Assembly: GCF_017115165.1 (NCBI RefSeq)
Contig: NZ_JABXKF010000049.1
Coordinates: 1-58,404 of the forward strand
DNA: 58,404 nucleotides
Reading direction: 5' to 3'
Source of the DNA: Nostoc sp. LPT
GTDB lineage: Bacteria; Cyanobacteriota; Cyanobacteriia; Cyanobacteriales; Nostocaceae
Shown here: positions 43,698 through 52,571 of the stretch, piece by piece
Layout: every line of letters begins with the position of its first letter
How positions within the stretch are numbered: the first letter of the stretch is position 1
The notes under the pieces: generated by a model
What the model saw: the letters and a program-made list of their open reading frames with translations, nothing else
What the model was told of the DNA's origin: nothing
The model's database searches: none
Position numbers and translations under genes: made by a program

Positions 43698-45317
43698 TCA
43701 GATTTTGTGATTTACGGTTTGCAATATACTTAAAGCCACCGCCTCCGCCACCTTAATACCATCGATACCAGCCGATAGAATTCCCCCTGCATATCCTGCG
43801 CCTTCACCAGCCGGATAAAGACCGACTGTATTTAAACTTTGATAATCCTCTTGGCGTTTAATCCGAATCGGTGATGAGGTGCGGGTTTCTACCCCAGTCA
43901 ACACGGCATCATCCATTGCAAATCCTTTAATTTGTTTGTCAAAAGCGGGAAGTGCTTCACGAATGGCAGCGATCGCATAATCTGGTAAACTCTGACTCAA
44001 ATCACCCAAATGCACCCCAGGTGTATAAGACGGTTTAACAGTCCCCAATGCTGTAGAAGGGCGATAGTTGAGAAAGTCTCCCACCAACTGCCCTGGAGCT
44101 TCATAAGTTCCACCGCCCAACTCAAATGCTCGTTCTTCCAAGCGCCGTTGGAAGTCAATTCCCGCTAAGGCATTTCCCGGATAATCTTCGGGGGTGATGC
44201 CCACAACGATCGCACTATTGGCATTGCGCTCATTGCGAGAGTATTGGCTCATGCCATTGGTGACAAGTCGCCCCGGTTCTGATGCGGCTGCAACTACCAA
44301 GCCCCCCGGACACATACAAAAACTATAGACAGAACGACCATTTTGGCAGTGGTGAACCAGTTTGTAATCGGCAGCACCTAAAATCTTATGACCCGCCTGA
44401 GTGCCGAAACGACACTGGTCGATGAGAGACTGGGGATGTTCGACTCGAAAGCCGATAGAAAATGGTTTCGGCTCTATGTAAACTCCACGTTCAAATAGCA
44501 TTTGGAAAGTATCGCGGGCGCTATGACCTACTGCCAGAACTACATAATCGCTGGCGATATATTCCCCACTGGCGAGGGTGACTCCCCGCACCTGTCCATT
44601 TTCGATGTTAATATCTTCCACCCGGCTTTGAAAACGAATTTCACCGCCGAGGGATTCGATTTTGGCACGCATACTTTGGACGATTCCGACCAGTTTGAAG
44701 GTACCGATATGCGGTTTGTTGATATAGAGAATTTCCGGTGAGGCTCCCGCATTCACGAGTTCGGTTAGCACCTTGCGCCCATAATGCTGAGGATCTTTGA
44801 CCTGACTGTAGAGTTTGCCATCGGAGAATGTACCCGCACCACCTTCGCCAAACTGGACATTGGATTCTGGGTTGAAGTCTGATTTTTTCTTCCAAAAGTT
44901 AAAGGTATCAACGGTGCGATCGCGGACTTGTTTGCCACGTTCTAAAATGATTGGACAAAAGCCCATTTGTGCGAGCATTAACCCTGCAAACAAGCCGCTA
45001 GGCCCTGTACCAATGATGATGGGGCGAATTGCCAAATTGCTGGGTGCTTGTGCCACTGGGCGATAACTCATGTCTGGCGTAGCCATCACATGGGGATCTT
45101 TTTTCAGGCGCTTGAGTAGATGAGTTTCCTGAGTCGTTTCTACATCCAGAATATAGACAAGGCTGATCTCTCCTTTCTTACGGGCATCATAGCTACGCTT
45201 GAAGATGGAATAGCCGATCAATTCTTCGTCTGTGATTTGCAGCTTTTTGAGGATGGCAGTCTTGATTTCATTTTCAGGATGATCAAGCGGGAGCTTTACT
45301 TCTGTTAGGCGTAACAT
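43698..45317 (-). CDS. FAD-dependent oxidoreductase (COG2509-type)
   Basis: 539 aa. A 95-residue N-terminal domain (KRSYDARKKGEISLVYILDV) precedes the FAD-binding motif IIIGTGPSGLFAGLMLAQMG (about 98-117). Later come VVLAVGHSARDTFQMLFERG and the C-terminal GEGAGYAGGILSAGIDGIKVAEA, the closing FAD-binding helix. It has the layout of the NAD(P)/FAD dehydrogenase family annotated as COG2509 (uncharacterised FAD-dependent dehydrogenase), the length of which it matches. The substrate is unknown. Transcribed alone; the start at 45317 is conserved in pattern (MLRLTEVKLPLDHPEN). Confidence 0.87.
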   Translation of the reverse strand: MLRLTEVKLPLDHPENEIKTAILKKLQITDEELIGYSIFKRSYDARKKGEISLVYILDVETTQETHLLKRLKKDPHVMATPDMSYRPVAQAPSNLAIRPIIIGTGPSGLFAGLMLAQMGFCPIILERGKQVRDRTVDTFNFWKKKSDFNPESNVQFGEGGAGTFSDGKLYSQVKDPQHYGRKVLTELVNAGASPEILYINKPHIGTFKLVGIVQSMRAKIESLGGEIRFQSRVEDINIENGQVRGVTLASGEYIASDYVVLAVGHSARDTFQMLFERGVYIEPKPFSIGFRVEHPQSLIDQCRFGTQAGHKILGAADYKLVHHCQNGRSVYSFCMCPGGLVVAAASEPGRLVTNGMSQYSRNERNANSAIVVGITPEDYPGNALAGIDFQRRLEERAFELGGGTYEAPGQLVGDFLNYRPSTALGTVKPSYTPGVHLGDLSQSLPDYAIAAIREALPAFDKQIKGFAMDDAVLTGVETRTSSPIRIKRQEDYQSLNTVGLYPAGEGAGYAGGILSAGIDGIKVAEAVALSILQTVNHKI

Positions 45318-45532
45318 AGCGAGGAGAAATTCATACTGTCTATCAAAATATTAACAACAGAGGCAGGAGGCACGACGAATACTGCCTTCTGCCGAAACCT
45401 TACATAAACACTGACTTTTCACGTCATGGAAAAACCCACGAAAAACCTAACCCCCCCCTCCCGACGCAGTTGCAATGAGTAATAATACGTAGCAAAAATT
45501 ACCTCAGAGAAACAAGAAAAGTTTAGTTCAAA
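45318..45532. other. Short gap, nothing recognised
   Basis: About 215 bp upstream of the FAD gene and downstream of the XRE-domain gene. It holds an imperfect GGCAG/CTGCC inverted repeat near 45361-45393 and a C-run (CCCCCCCTCCC near 45450). I see no coding sequence. Confidence 0.5.
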
Positions 45533-47023
45533 TCAATACCTGTTAAGGTGTAGTTCCAGTGTATTGAGCAACTTGGGCAAGTCCTTTTGAGAAACCTGAC
45601 GTGTACCCGTCTCGACTGCATCAACCCAGGAAACGCTTTTCCCCATCGTTGTAGCGAAAAATGCTCTAGACCAGCCTTTTGCTTTTCTCGCTTCTCTGAT
45701 CACATTACCTGATACAGGTTGGATATTGTTTGGACTTAGCTGATTCGAGTCCAGGGTCAAGCGTTCCTGTACTTCTGCTGGTAAATGAAAACGCCATCTA
45801 GAATTGAGTATTTGATTCCAGTAACCTATAGGTCTTTTAGCGCTTGTGCTGCTTGTTAACCAAGCTGGGCCTGTTTCCAGTTCTGCTTGCCATCCGGTTT
45901 CTTTGACAACTTTCAAATCAGTTTCCAAATCATCAGCCATTTGCCGTCTAAGCTGTCTGTCTTGCTCTGCTGTTGACACTTTGTCTGCACCGTAGGCAAT
46001 CTCCATCATAGTCTTGCCCATTACACAATCCTGGAATTCCGGTTGGATTTGGAAGGTTAGCCAAACTAGCATTCTAGCCGCGCCAGCATTTTGTTTACCA
46101 ATACTAAATAGTTTCTGTACGGTTTTCTTGGTAATAATTCCAGTGTGGTAGTGGTATTTAGATTTGTTGAGGAAGTATTTTGTCCATACTCCAGCTTGAC
46201 CTATCACTTTTAAACCCACTAGCTTGTTATTGCCAGCTTTATCTGTTTCAAAATCTCGTATTATGCTGATGTCCCAAATCTTTAAATCAGCAACAGTAAA
46301 AGCTCCTACTTTCCCCTGTTTAGGCCATGCAATACAAGCTAATACCTGAGCAGGTTGCCGTAACAAGTCGTACAAAATACTCAATTTTTCATGCTTGCAT
46401 AAGTCCCTGCGTTTAACAAGCCCTGTGTATTCAAGTAGTTGCTTATCATCAATTACAAAATTGCCTGACCAAGGTTTATCTAAGCTAGCTACTAAGGCAC
46501 AGTAAATCAGGTGAATAGCACAGGCTCTTGGATCAAATTGGTCTATAACAACTAAAGCTGCCTCTTCTGCCAGAGTTTCTGGTTGTGGAGTTTCGGGATT
46601 ATCTGTTACATAATAAAAGATTTTTCCTTTTCCAGTTTTAGCTTCTTTTTCGTAACTAAAAGTATTATTTACTTGACTTTTCCATGACAGATTCATTTTT
46701 TGAGATAAAACTTCAGCAACTCCATACAAAACTAGCGACAAGGCAGCAACATTAGTCTTACTATCAGGAAATAAAGAAGCTTTTTTGAATTGCCGAGGTT
46801 TTGCTGAATACTGGTAATTTAATAGTAAATTTTGCTCATCTTTATTAACTCTGTCTTGAAGAGGAATTTGCTTTGATAATTGAGTAGTTGGGTCTTTTAG
46901 AGATTCTTCATCAAGAGCAACATTAGTTTCCTTTGAATTTGGATTACGGGAAATGGTAATTCCCATTACCTGGTGAAATAGATGCAGAAGTTTACTATAT
47001 AATGTTTTTGCTAACTGTTTCAT
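45533..47023 (-). CDS. Large protein with C-terminal XRE-type HTH domain
   Basis: 496 aa. The C-terminal 65 residues form a helix-turn-helix: VIREARKAKGWSRAFFATTMGKSVSWVDAVETGTR (about 425-475, xre pattern). The N-terminal and middle parts (KIFYYVTDNPETPQPETLAE; VIGQAGVWTKYFLNKSKYHY) are not recognised. The layout, a long basic protein with terminal HTH, is reminiscent of plasmid-type initiator or regulator proteins in cyanobacteria, but I cannot confirm this. Its upstream region contains a degraded coding fragment (47052-47164), which hints at local decay. The role is unknown. Confidence 0.75.
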   Translation of the reverse strand: MKQLAKTLYSKLLHLFHQVMGITISRNPNSKETNVALDEESLKDPTTQLSKQIPLQDRVNKDEQNLLLNYQYSAKPRQFKKASLFPDSKTNVAALSLVLYGVAEVLSQKMNLSWKSQVNNTFSYEKEAKTGKGKIFYYVTDNPETPQPETLAEEAALVVIDQFDPRACAIHLIYCALVASLDKPWSGNFVIDDKQLLEYTGLVKRRDLCKHEKLSILYDLLRQPAQVLACIAWPKQGKVGAFTVADLKIWDISIIRDFETDKAGNNKLVGLKVIGQAGVWTKYFLNKSKYHYHTGIITKKTVQKLFSIGKQNAGAARMLVWLTFQIQPEFQDCVMGKTMMEIAYGADKVSTAEQDRQLRRQMADDLETDLKVVKETGWQAELETGPAWLTSSTSAKRPIGYWNQILNSRWRFHLPAEVQERLTLDSNQLSPNNIQPVSGNVIREARKAKGWSRAFFATTMGKSVSWVDAVETGTRQVSQKDLPKLLNTLELHLNRY

Positions 47024-47316
47024 TTTTCTACAAATCCGCTGCTCACATAGATAATTTACAATGATGAAATAAAGCCTGAGTTTCTTCTACTTGACCTTGC
47101 TAGAATAAACTCTCAGCCGCTTTGAGTCGCTTTAAACAACCACCAACAATGCAAGATATTTGACACCAGGTGATACCAATCTAATAAAAAGTGGTCAAGT
47201 AAAAAAACTGATTTTTACTTGACCAGAATTATCAGTGATGAGTTCAAGCTTTCACTGATTGTAATTACGAATTACAAATTATCAATTACGAATTGCAGCT
47301 TTGCTGCTTGACGTTA
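47024..47316. other. Gap with a degraded coding fragment and a hairpin
   Basis: On the minus strand, 47052-47164 reads TWCQISCIVGGCLKRLKAAE, then an in-frame stop and QGQVEETQALFHHCKLSM, consistent with a decayed gene fragment interrupted by stops. A perfect 14-bp hairpin lies at 47192-47225. There is no intact ORF. Confidence 0.4.
47192..47225 (-). terminator. 14-bp hairpin, terminator of the 47317-47961 gene
   Basis: TGGTCAAGTAAAAA and its exact inverse flank a 6-nt loop (AACTGA). On the minus strand it is followed by CTTTTTATT. The same 12-bp stem core occurs at 48797-48827. Confidence 0.65.
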
Positions 47317-47961
47317 CTAGCGGTACTGTTGGTCAGCGGGATCTCCATAAGGGTCTTCGCTAGCTGGGCGGATATTACCATACTGCCCGGAATCCGCCGG
47401 ATCTCCATAGGGGTCTTCGCTAGCTGGGCGGACGTTACCATACTGCCCAGAATTTCCTTGGTTGCCTCTTTGCATTAACTTTTTGACAGCTAGGGCCGCT
47501 ATACCAGCCATCGCTCCCTTCGCTAATGGATTGCTCATAATGTTACCACCTTGACCACCCGTAAAGCTCCCCGTAACACCACCCAGGATTTGACTGAGTA
47601 TATCTGGTTGTTGCTGGTGAACCCGGCCTGTCGTTTGAGCAAGATAATTTGGGTCTTGAAAGCGATCGTCTATACCATCTTGGTTTAGATCGGGAAAATT
47701 CAAGTTTGAAGAGCGCGTCTGCTGTTGAAGAGAGCGACCAAATTGCATCCGATCTTGTGGTGACATCCGATTAAAAACCTCTTGTGCAGATTCCTGATAA
47801 ACGTCTGGAGGTAACTGTCTAGATACTTGCTGATAACGGTTTAGAACTTCTTCATCAGAATATCCCTCATGGGGTAAGCCCTGCTCGTAGCGGTTGACAA
47901 AATTGCGGTAGTCGTTTTCTTGTGCCTGACCGCCACCGAAGATTTTTTCTAATAAATTCAT
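47317..47961 (-). CDS. Hypothetical stress-type protein with C-terminal tandem repeat
   Basis: 214 aa. The N-terminal part (NDYRNFVNRYEQGLPHEGYS, then EEVLNRYQQVSRQLPPDVYQ) is helical and soluble. A glycine-rich stretch follows (GSFTGGQGGNIMSNPLAKGAM), and then a tandem pair of about 20-residue units (GQYGNVRPASEDPYGDPAD and GQYGNIRPASEDPYGDPAD). The pattern is known from cyanobacterial proteins annotated as hypothetical. Function unknown. It is part of a cluster with the genes at 48254, 48866 and 50197-53525, suggestive of stress or desiccation response. Confidence 0.7.
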   Translation of the reverse strand: MNLLEKIFGGGQAQENDYRNFVNRYEQGLPHEGYSDEEVLNRYQQVSRQLPPDVYQESAQEVFNRMSPQDRMQFGRSLQQQTRSSNLNFPDLNQDGIDDRFQDPNYLAQTTGRVHQQQPDILSQILGGVTGSFTGGQGGNIMSNPLAKGAMAGIAALAVKKLMQRGNQGNSGQYGNVRPASEDPYGDPADSGQYGNIRPASEDPYGDPADQQYR

Positions 47962-48253
47962 TTGTGACTCCTAAAGTTTGATTTCACTCAACTATCAACG
48001 GTCAATTAATTACTTTCGAGATATTAATTGGTTTCTTACTTAAAAAACATCTATCAAAGGTTACTCTTCTCTTAATCAAGCTAATAAATATTGGTATATA
48101 CTAAGATGAAAGTTTCCCAAAGAGTTCTTTAAAAAATATAATAAATAATACTTTTTATGCTTAGGAGTATTGTCAACTTTAAATATGAAAAAAGGTTTCT
48201 ATTAAAAAATAGAATGACGGTTAAACGCCATCTATTTATAATATGTACAAAAA

Positions 48254-48736
48254 TTAATTTGTTGGAACAGTACCTTCACCCAAACCCCTTAAGTCTCGCC
48301 CTGTGGGACTGTTATTATATCCTTGAAAGTCCCGGTATTGTTGTGCCTCCTCCTGGGGAACACGAATGCCCTCTTGTGGCGCTGTTACCCAGACAGGGCG
48401 ACGTTGAGCATCTCGATAGTAAACACGCCCATTCTTAGAAAGGTAGTATTTCCCCTGCGCTCCTGTTCCTTGGGCATTCTTTCGCTGATTGTAGAGGTAG
48501 AAAAGTCCAGCGGCTCCTGCCAAGATTGCCACTTTCTGCCCTGTACTCAATCCCCTCCTAGCTTGGGGTTGATTTACGGGGGCGCGATTATTTAAATTTC
48601 TACCAACACTATCGTCAACTGGAGGTGGCGCAGCATATTGGGAACCTCCGCCGCAGCTATTAAGCAGCGGGACTGTTAGCAATGTTGAAAGAAATACTGT
48701 TGTTGTCAGCGAAGCTAATCTATTTGTCTTGATCAT
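48254..48736 (-). CDS. Lipoprotein-like hypothetical, 160 aa
   Basis: N-terminal signal with a lipobox (LASLTTTVFLSTLLTVPLLNSC, Cys at about residue 28), followed by a Gly/Pro/Ala-rich linker, a single hydrophobic segment (KVAILAGAAGLFYLY), and a C-terminal domain with GKYYLSKNGRVYYRDAQRRP. It is plausibly a lipid-anchored envelope protein. The segment after the linker could be an additional membrane anchor. Function unknown. Confidence 0.7.
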   Translation of the reverse strand: MIKTNRLASLTTTVFLSTLLTVPLLNSCGGGSQYAAPPPVDDSVGRNLNNRAPVNQPQARRGLSTGQKVAILAGAAGLFYLYNQRKNAQGTGAQGKYYLSKNGRVYYRDAQRRPVWVTAPQEGIRVPQEEAQQYRDFQGYNNSPTGRDLRGLGEGTVPTN

Positions 48737-48796
48737 ACATTTTCTTTTCCTGCTAATTTAGCTGACGTGGTATAAGAGTCTACAGTTCTATACAAT

Positions 48797-48827
48797 GGTC
48801 AAGTAAAAAGCCGAGTTTTACTTGACC
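48797..48827 (-). terminator. Hairpin with the same stem as 47192-47225
   Basis: GGTCAAGTAAAA and its exact inverse with a 7-nt loop (AGCCGAG). It follows the minus-strand gene at 48866-49321 and precedes the next, so it is a likely terminator. It shares the stem sequence with the hairpin at 47192. Confidence 0.6.
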
Positions 48828-48865
48828 GAAAGTTCAAATACACTGTATTCGCCACTATACTTTAG

Positions 48866-49321
48866 TTAGTTTAAAGTCTGTGATTCTTCTCTGCCTAGAA
48901 TTTGTTTTTTAAGCAAGCGAATTTCTGTTGTAAATTCTTGCCGAGTGGAATCTTTGAGCAAATAGCGGGAAGTAAACCAAATTGTGTAACCAAGTCCAAT
49001 TAATTGGAGAAATGGAGAAACTAGGGGAATATCATTTATTGCGTTGAGTACCGCTAGAAAAATTCTTAGTGCTGTAACCGTTATCACAAGCAACGCAAAG
49101 CTGATAATCGGTAATTTGTATTCTTGGTAGAATCTACCTATGTACTCAGGTATTTTTGCCAAAAATATAGAAATCTCTCTACCAATTGTTTGCCATTGTT
49201 CTTCATTTTCCGAGGCGGGTGGCAACATTGCCAGGTTTCCAGACTCTGAACCTTTAAGTGCTTCTATCTGGTTTTGGGAGGCAGTATCGACATATTGCTC
49301 TTGCTGTAATTCTGTATCCAT
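48866..49321 (-). CDS. CAAD-domain membrane protein
   Basis: 151 aa. The C-terminal part carries a CAAD-like domain: two hydrophobic segments (about 70-90 KLPIISFALLVITVTALRIF and 98-118 DIPLVSPFLQLIGLGYTIWF), flanked by charged helices (YIGRFYQEYK; SRYLLKDSTRQEF). CAAD domains were defined as membrane anchors of cyanobacterial aminoacyl-tRNA synthetases and occur alone in small proteins like this one. They localise to thylakoids. The N-terminal 50 residues are acidic and disordered in character. Confidence 0.8.
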   Translation of the reverse strand: MDTELQQEQYVDTASQNQIEALKGSESGNLAMLPPASENEEQWQTIGREISIFLAKIPEYIGRFYQEYKLPIISFALLVITVTALRIFLAVLNAINDIPLVSPFLQLIGLGYTIWFTSRYLLKDSTRQEFTTEIRLLKKQILGREESQTLN

Positions 49322-49355
49322 AATTATCTCCTGATTTTCTGCAATGAGAGCAGTT

Positions 49356-49656
49356 TTAAAGTTTACACTTTGTTATTATCAATTTTGGCAACAGTTGCTT
49401 TGCAACTAGATGCCACTCTTGAATTCTATATCTGCTGAGAATTGAGCCAGCGTCACGAAACTCATCGTCAGCTTTATCACCAACGCACTCCCTAATTTCA
49501 ACACCAGCAATATGATTATTGCCGTCTGCATTCTGCACCACCACAGATACTCTATCCATTGCCAAAGCCACAATTTATCAACTTATGCAGCGCTTGTTCC
49601 GCATGCCGATGATGAGTAAATACGCCTATAGCACGCTGATGTACACTTAAGTCCAT
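49356..49656 (-). pseudogene. Frameshifted general-stress (DUF1269-like) gene
   Basis: ATG 49656, preceded by AAGGA, opens MDLSVHQRAIGVFTHHRHAE and reads as the start of a stress-type protein, then stops after 34 codons (GFGNG). A different frame continues at once: MDRVSVVVQNADGNNHIAGV, then VGDKADDEFRDAG. Joined, they give the familiar pattern of a short helix-strand, GFxMDRVSVVV and KADE. So a one- or two-base shift near 49555 has split the gene, and the second half also ends early. Alternatively a sequencing error explains the shift but not the truncated end. Confidence 0.65.
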
Positions 49657-50196
49657 TATTTTTCCTTATTGCTCCTTAGCAGCACAGGTAAATATTTGTT
49701 TGCAAATTTATTAGGACTTTAATAATATTTAGGCATTTTTAGATTTACTTATCATCAATCTTTTGGAATAAATTCTGTCTTCAACAAGAGTGATAGAGCA
49801 AGCATTACAACTTAAGGCAATAAATCTTTAAGAATGTGAGGATATTTGATTTAAGTGTAAGGTATTAATAAACATATTAAACTAGCTAGGTTTGATGGTA
49901 TGTATCGATTTAGCTAAATTTAGACTTGAAGTTTACTGCTAGTAAGTAGTCACACAAATGCTAGAAAGTAGTCACAAAAGTTATAAAAATTTAGTTATCA
50001 TCAATTTTATTTAGAGTAAGACATTAATACGAAAAACCTTATCCTGTATCATTCTTAGGGGTCATTAAACTATATTTAATTACTTAAATTAATGAAATAT
50101 CAAGGTGATTGAAGTCACTCCTTGGAGAGACGATTTATCTAAACTAAATTGTGTAATTTATAAAAGAGACACAGCAAGATTTTAAGGAATAAAAGA
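49657..50196. promoter_or_regulatory. Regulatory gap with tandem 22-bp direct repeats
   Basis: Upstream of the PRC-barrel gene. GCTAGTAAGTAGTCACACAA (49938-) and GCTAGAAAGTAGTCACAAAA (49960-) are direct repeats with a period of 22 bp, about two helical turns, 237 bp before the start. The rest is AT-rich with several short repeats. No ORF. Confidence 0.5.
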
Positions 50197-51060
50197 ATGC
50201 CACTCCAGAAAATAAGTGAATTTGATGCAGACTACCATAATACTATTGAAGGCAATGACATCAAAGGAATGGGTGTGTATGTTCAAGGAACTGATGAGAA
50301 GATAGGCACAGTAAATGATGCTGTAGTAGACGACCAAGGAGAATTCCGCTATTTAATTGTTGACATCGGCTTTTGGATTTTTGGCAAGAAAGTCTTACTA
50401 CCAGTAGGAAAATCGCGTATTGACTCTACAGCAAACCGTGTATATGTCGTTGGTATAACAAGAGAGCAAGCGGAAAATTTACCTGAATATCAAGAGCATA
50501 CAACACTTGACTACGACTATGAAGAACAGGTGCGTGGAGGATATCGTACACCGTCTGTAGAAAGTTCAGCTGCGCTAGCATCGACAGTTGGTCGCACTAC
50601 TCCAAGTCCTGACAACTACACCTACGCAGATGACGCGGATCTGTATGATGTCAGCGCTCACGAAGACCAAACTTTCAAACTTTACCAAGAAAGACTAGTT
50701 GTTAATAAACAGCGCCGAAAAAGCGGAGAAGTAGCGATTAGTAAGCATGTTGAAACCGAAACTGCAAGAGTTGCTGTTCCGGTGGAAAAAGAGCGAGTCG
50801 TGATTGAGCGAGTGACTTCTCAAGACACAGGCAAAGTTGTGTCTGCTGAAGCGACTGACTTTTCCGAGGGCGAGGTAGCGCATATAGACCTCTATGAAGA
50901 AGTTGCAGACATCCAAAAGGAAGCTTTTTTGCGCGAAGAAGTCAAAGTGCAGAAAGTTGTAGACAAAGAAACCGTTGAAGGTCAAGAAACGATTCGACGC
51001 GAAGAATTAGATGTTAATACTGATGGAACTCGAGTAGAGAATAAAACTGACCGGGGTTAA
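50197..51060 (+). CDS. PRC-barrel/DUF2382 stress protein (AvaK-like)
   Basis: 287 aa. N-terminal PRC-barrel (about residues 20-95: GNDIKGMGVYVQGTDEKIG; FRYLIVDIGFWIFGKKVLLP). C-terminal DUF2382 (YsnF/AvaK-type, about 160-280: LYQERLVVNKQRRKSGEVAI, VPVEKERVVIERV, DLYEEVADIQKEAFLREEV). Family members are induced by desiccation and other stress in Nostoc. The ATG is preceded by AAGGAATAAAAG. The upstream 22-bp repeats may be its operator. It starts a run of stress genes on the plus strand. Confidence 0.88.
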   Translation: MPLQKISEFDADYHNTIEGNDIKGMGVYVQGTDEKIGTVNDAVVDDQGEFRYLIVDIGFWIFGKKVLLPVGKSRIDSTANRVYVVGITREQAENLPEYQEHTTLDYDYEEQVRGGYRTPSVESSAALASTVGRTTPSPDNYTYADDADLYDVSAHEDQTFKLYQERLVVNKQRRKSGEVAISKHVETETARVAVPVEKERVVIERVTSQDTGKVVSAEATDFSEGEVAHIDLYEEVADIQKEAFLREEVKVQKVVDKETVEGQETIRREELDVNTDGTRVENKTDRG

Positions 51061-51062
51061 AA

Positions 51063-51090
51063 CAATTCGCAATTCGCAATTCGCAATTAC
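51063..51090. repeat. Heptanucleotide tandem repeat
   Basis: AATTCGC occurs three times in tandem (51064-51084), followed by a partial unit. This is a typical cyanobacterial STRR, in the 230-bp gap between stress genes. Confidence 0.6.
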
Positions 51091-51293
51091 GTTTTGTAAC
51101 GGGGATTTAGGTTTAGGTGTTCAATTCGCACTGCTTGATAGAAGCTATGCAACCTTTCACCCCCACCACTTGTTAACCTACTTAAACTACAAAGGTCATT
51201 GCATTTGAGTTAGTAAAAGTGGGTTTTCTACCTACTTCTACTCAAATACTTTCAGAAGATTGATATTGGAGAAGAGTCATTAGTTTAGATGAG

Positions 51294-51737
51294 GTGGTTA
51301 AATTGAAAATAATTCAACAGTTTCGTCGGGTTTTAACAGCTTTAGTCTTGGTATTAGTACTAACAACGACTGCCGCCTGTAGTGGTACTGTTCAAGCTAA
51401 ACAACCAACTCAATTACCGTCTGGAATCCATAGTGCTGACTATGCCTTGTTGTCACGCGGTAACAGTGTACAGGGTCAAGATTTTGGGAACTGGGTTGTT
51501 GCTACAGCCAAGGGAATTGTCCAAGATGCTTATGTACGTGACAACAATAAGTTAGGTGTCGTGATTGCGCCTCAAGTTCGTCCGACCGAAGTGCGACCAT
51601 TAGCAAAATCCTTACTCCAAGGTTTTCACCAAAATTTCCCGAATCAAGACTTAAAAGTTTTGATGTATGCACCAGACAAAAAACTGATTTTGACGGCTCA
51701 GTATGATGTGCAATCTCAGCAAATTCAGTATAAATAA
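51294..51737 (+). CDS. Small lipoprotein, 147 aa
   Basis: Signal peptide with a lipobox (ALVLVLVLTTTAACSG, Cys at about residue 28), then a compact domain (GNWVVATAKGIVQDAYVRDN; LLQGFHQNFPNQDLKVLMYA). Such domains occur in cyanobacterial envelope lipoproteins of unknown role. GTG start at 51294 or TTG 51303. It lies between two stress proteins on the same strand, and is likely a small envelope component. Confidence 0.7.
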   Translation: MVKLKIIQQFRRVLTALVLVLVLTTTAACSGTVQAKQPTQLPSGIHSADYALLSRGNSVQGQDFGNWVVATAKGIVQDAYVRDNNKLGVVIAPQVRPTEVRPLAKSLLQGFHQNFPNQDLKVLMYAPDKKLILTAQYDVQSQQIQYK

Positions 51738-51804
51738 AGACTCATTCTTTTGGGAAAACCTGAATTAATTTAGTTGATTGTAAGTAGAAAAGGAGACATT
51801 TAAA

Positions 51805-52326
51805 ATGAGCAGCAGTGACAAGTATAAACGCGAAATTCTCAACGAGTTGGCTCACGGTAATACAGAGTCTTTAGATGATGTTTCATCTGACCCAACTCAG
51901 GAATACCAAAATTTTGACGATTTTGCCCAGCGCTCATCTCACGATCAACGTCGGCAATTATTTAGTCAATCTTTCAACCATAACAGCATTCCACCAAGCC
52001 AGCTGGAGCCAGAACTCCAAAAAGCGATCGCTCAGATTAAGCCTAACGAACGGGATGATGTTGCACGGGCATTTTTCAAACACTTAAAGCAAAGAGGTCT
52101 AGACGAGCGCCATCTGGAGCGAGATTTGGGACTTTCTACCCACAACCCTAAGCACATAAGTGCAGATGACCTCAGCAAGGTGGCATCTTTCACATATCAT
52201 AGCCATCCTGACATCTTCCACGAAGTGATGGCTGAACAACCAGCAATTCTTAAGTTTCTCAGTAATCCAGTGGTCGGAGCAGCTTTAGGAGCGATCGCCT
52301 CTAAATGGTTTGGTCGTCATAAGTAA
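51805..52326 (+). CDS. Conserved hypothetical protein of the stress cluster, 173 aa
   Basis: ATG preceded by AAAAGGAGACATTTAAA, a strong ribosome-binding site. Helical and soluble, with a DDFAQRSSHDQRRQLF segment, a NERDDVARAFFKHLKQRGLD segment, and a hydrophobic C-terminus (FLSNPVVGAALGAIASKWFG) that could be a membrane-inserting helix. Distantly similar in feel to the protein at 47317 (charged helix then glycine-rich end), but I do not claim homology. Function unknown. Confidence 0.7.
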   Translation: MSSSDKYKREILNELAHGNTESLDDVSSDPTQEYQNFDDFAQRSSHDQRRQLFSQSFNHNSIPPSQLEPELQKAIAQIKPNERDDVARAFFKHLKQRGLDERHLERDLGLSTHNPKHISADDLSKVASFTYHSHPDIFHEVMAEQPAILKFLSNPVVGAALGAIASKWFGRHK

Positions 52327-52375
52327 GCATTTCCAAACTTGATACGGGAGCAACGCGATTTTGTGAGATTTGATT

Positions 52376-52410
52376 TTTCCTATCAATAAAATTGGTTTAT
52401 TGATAGGAAA
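52376..52410. terminator. Perfect 15-bp hairpin after the 51805 gene
   Basis: TTTCCTATCAATAAA (52376-52390) and its exact inverse (52396-52410) with a 5-nt loop, 50 bp after the 173-aa gene. It is a likely terminator, or a protein-binding palindrome. Confidence 0.55.
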
Positions 52411-52571
52411 CTGGGCAAAATTACCATTTTTTTAGTGTTTTTACTGATGCTATCAGCTTGAAAAAGTTTTTAAAGTGACATTATTTGTTGCTTCTCACTT
52501 TTTCGCATTGCTCCCACTTGATACACATAGTCCTTTGTCTGGACGCTGCAAATATAAAGGAGACGATGATT

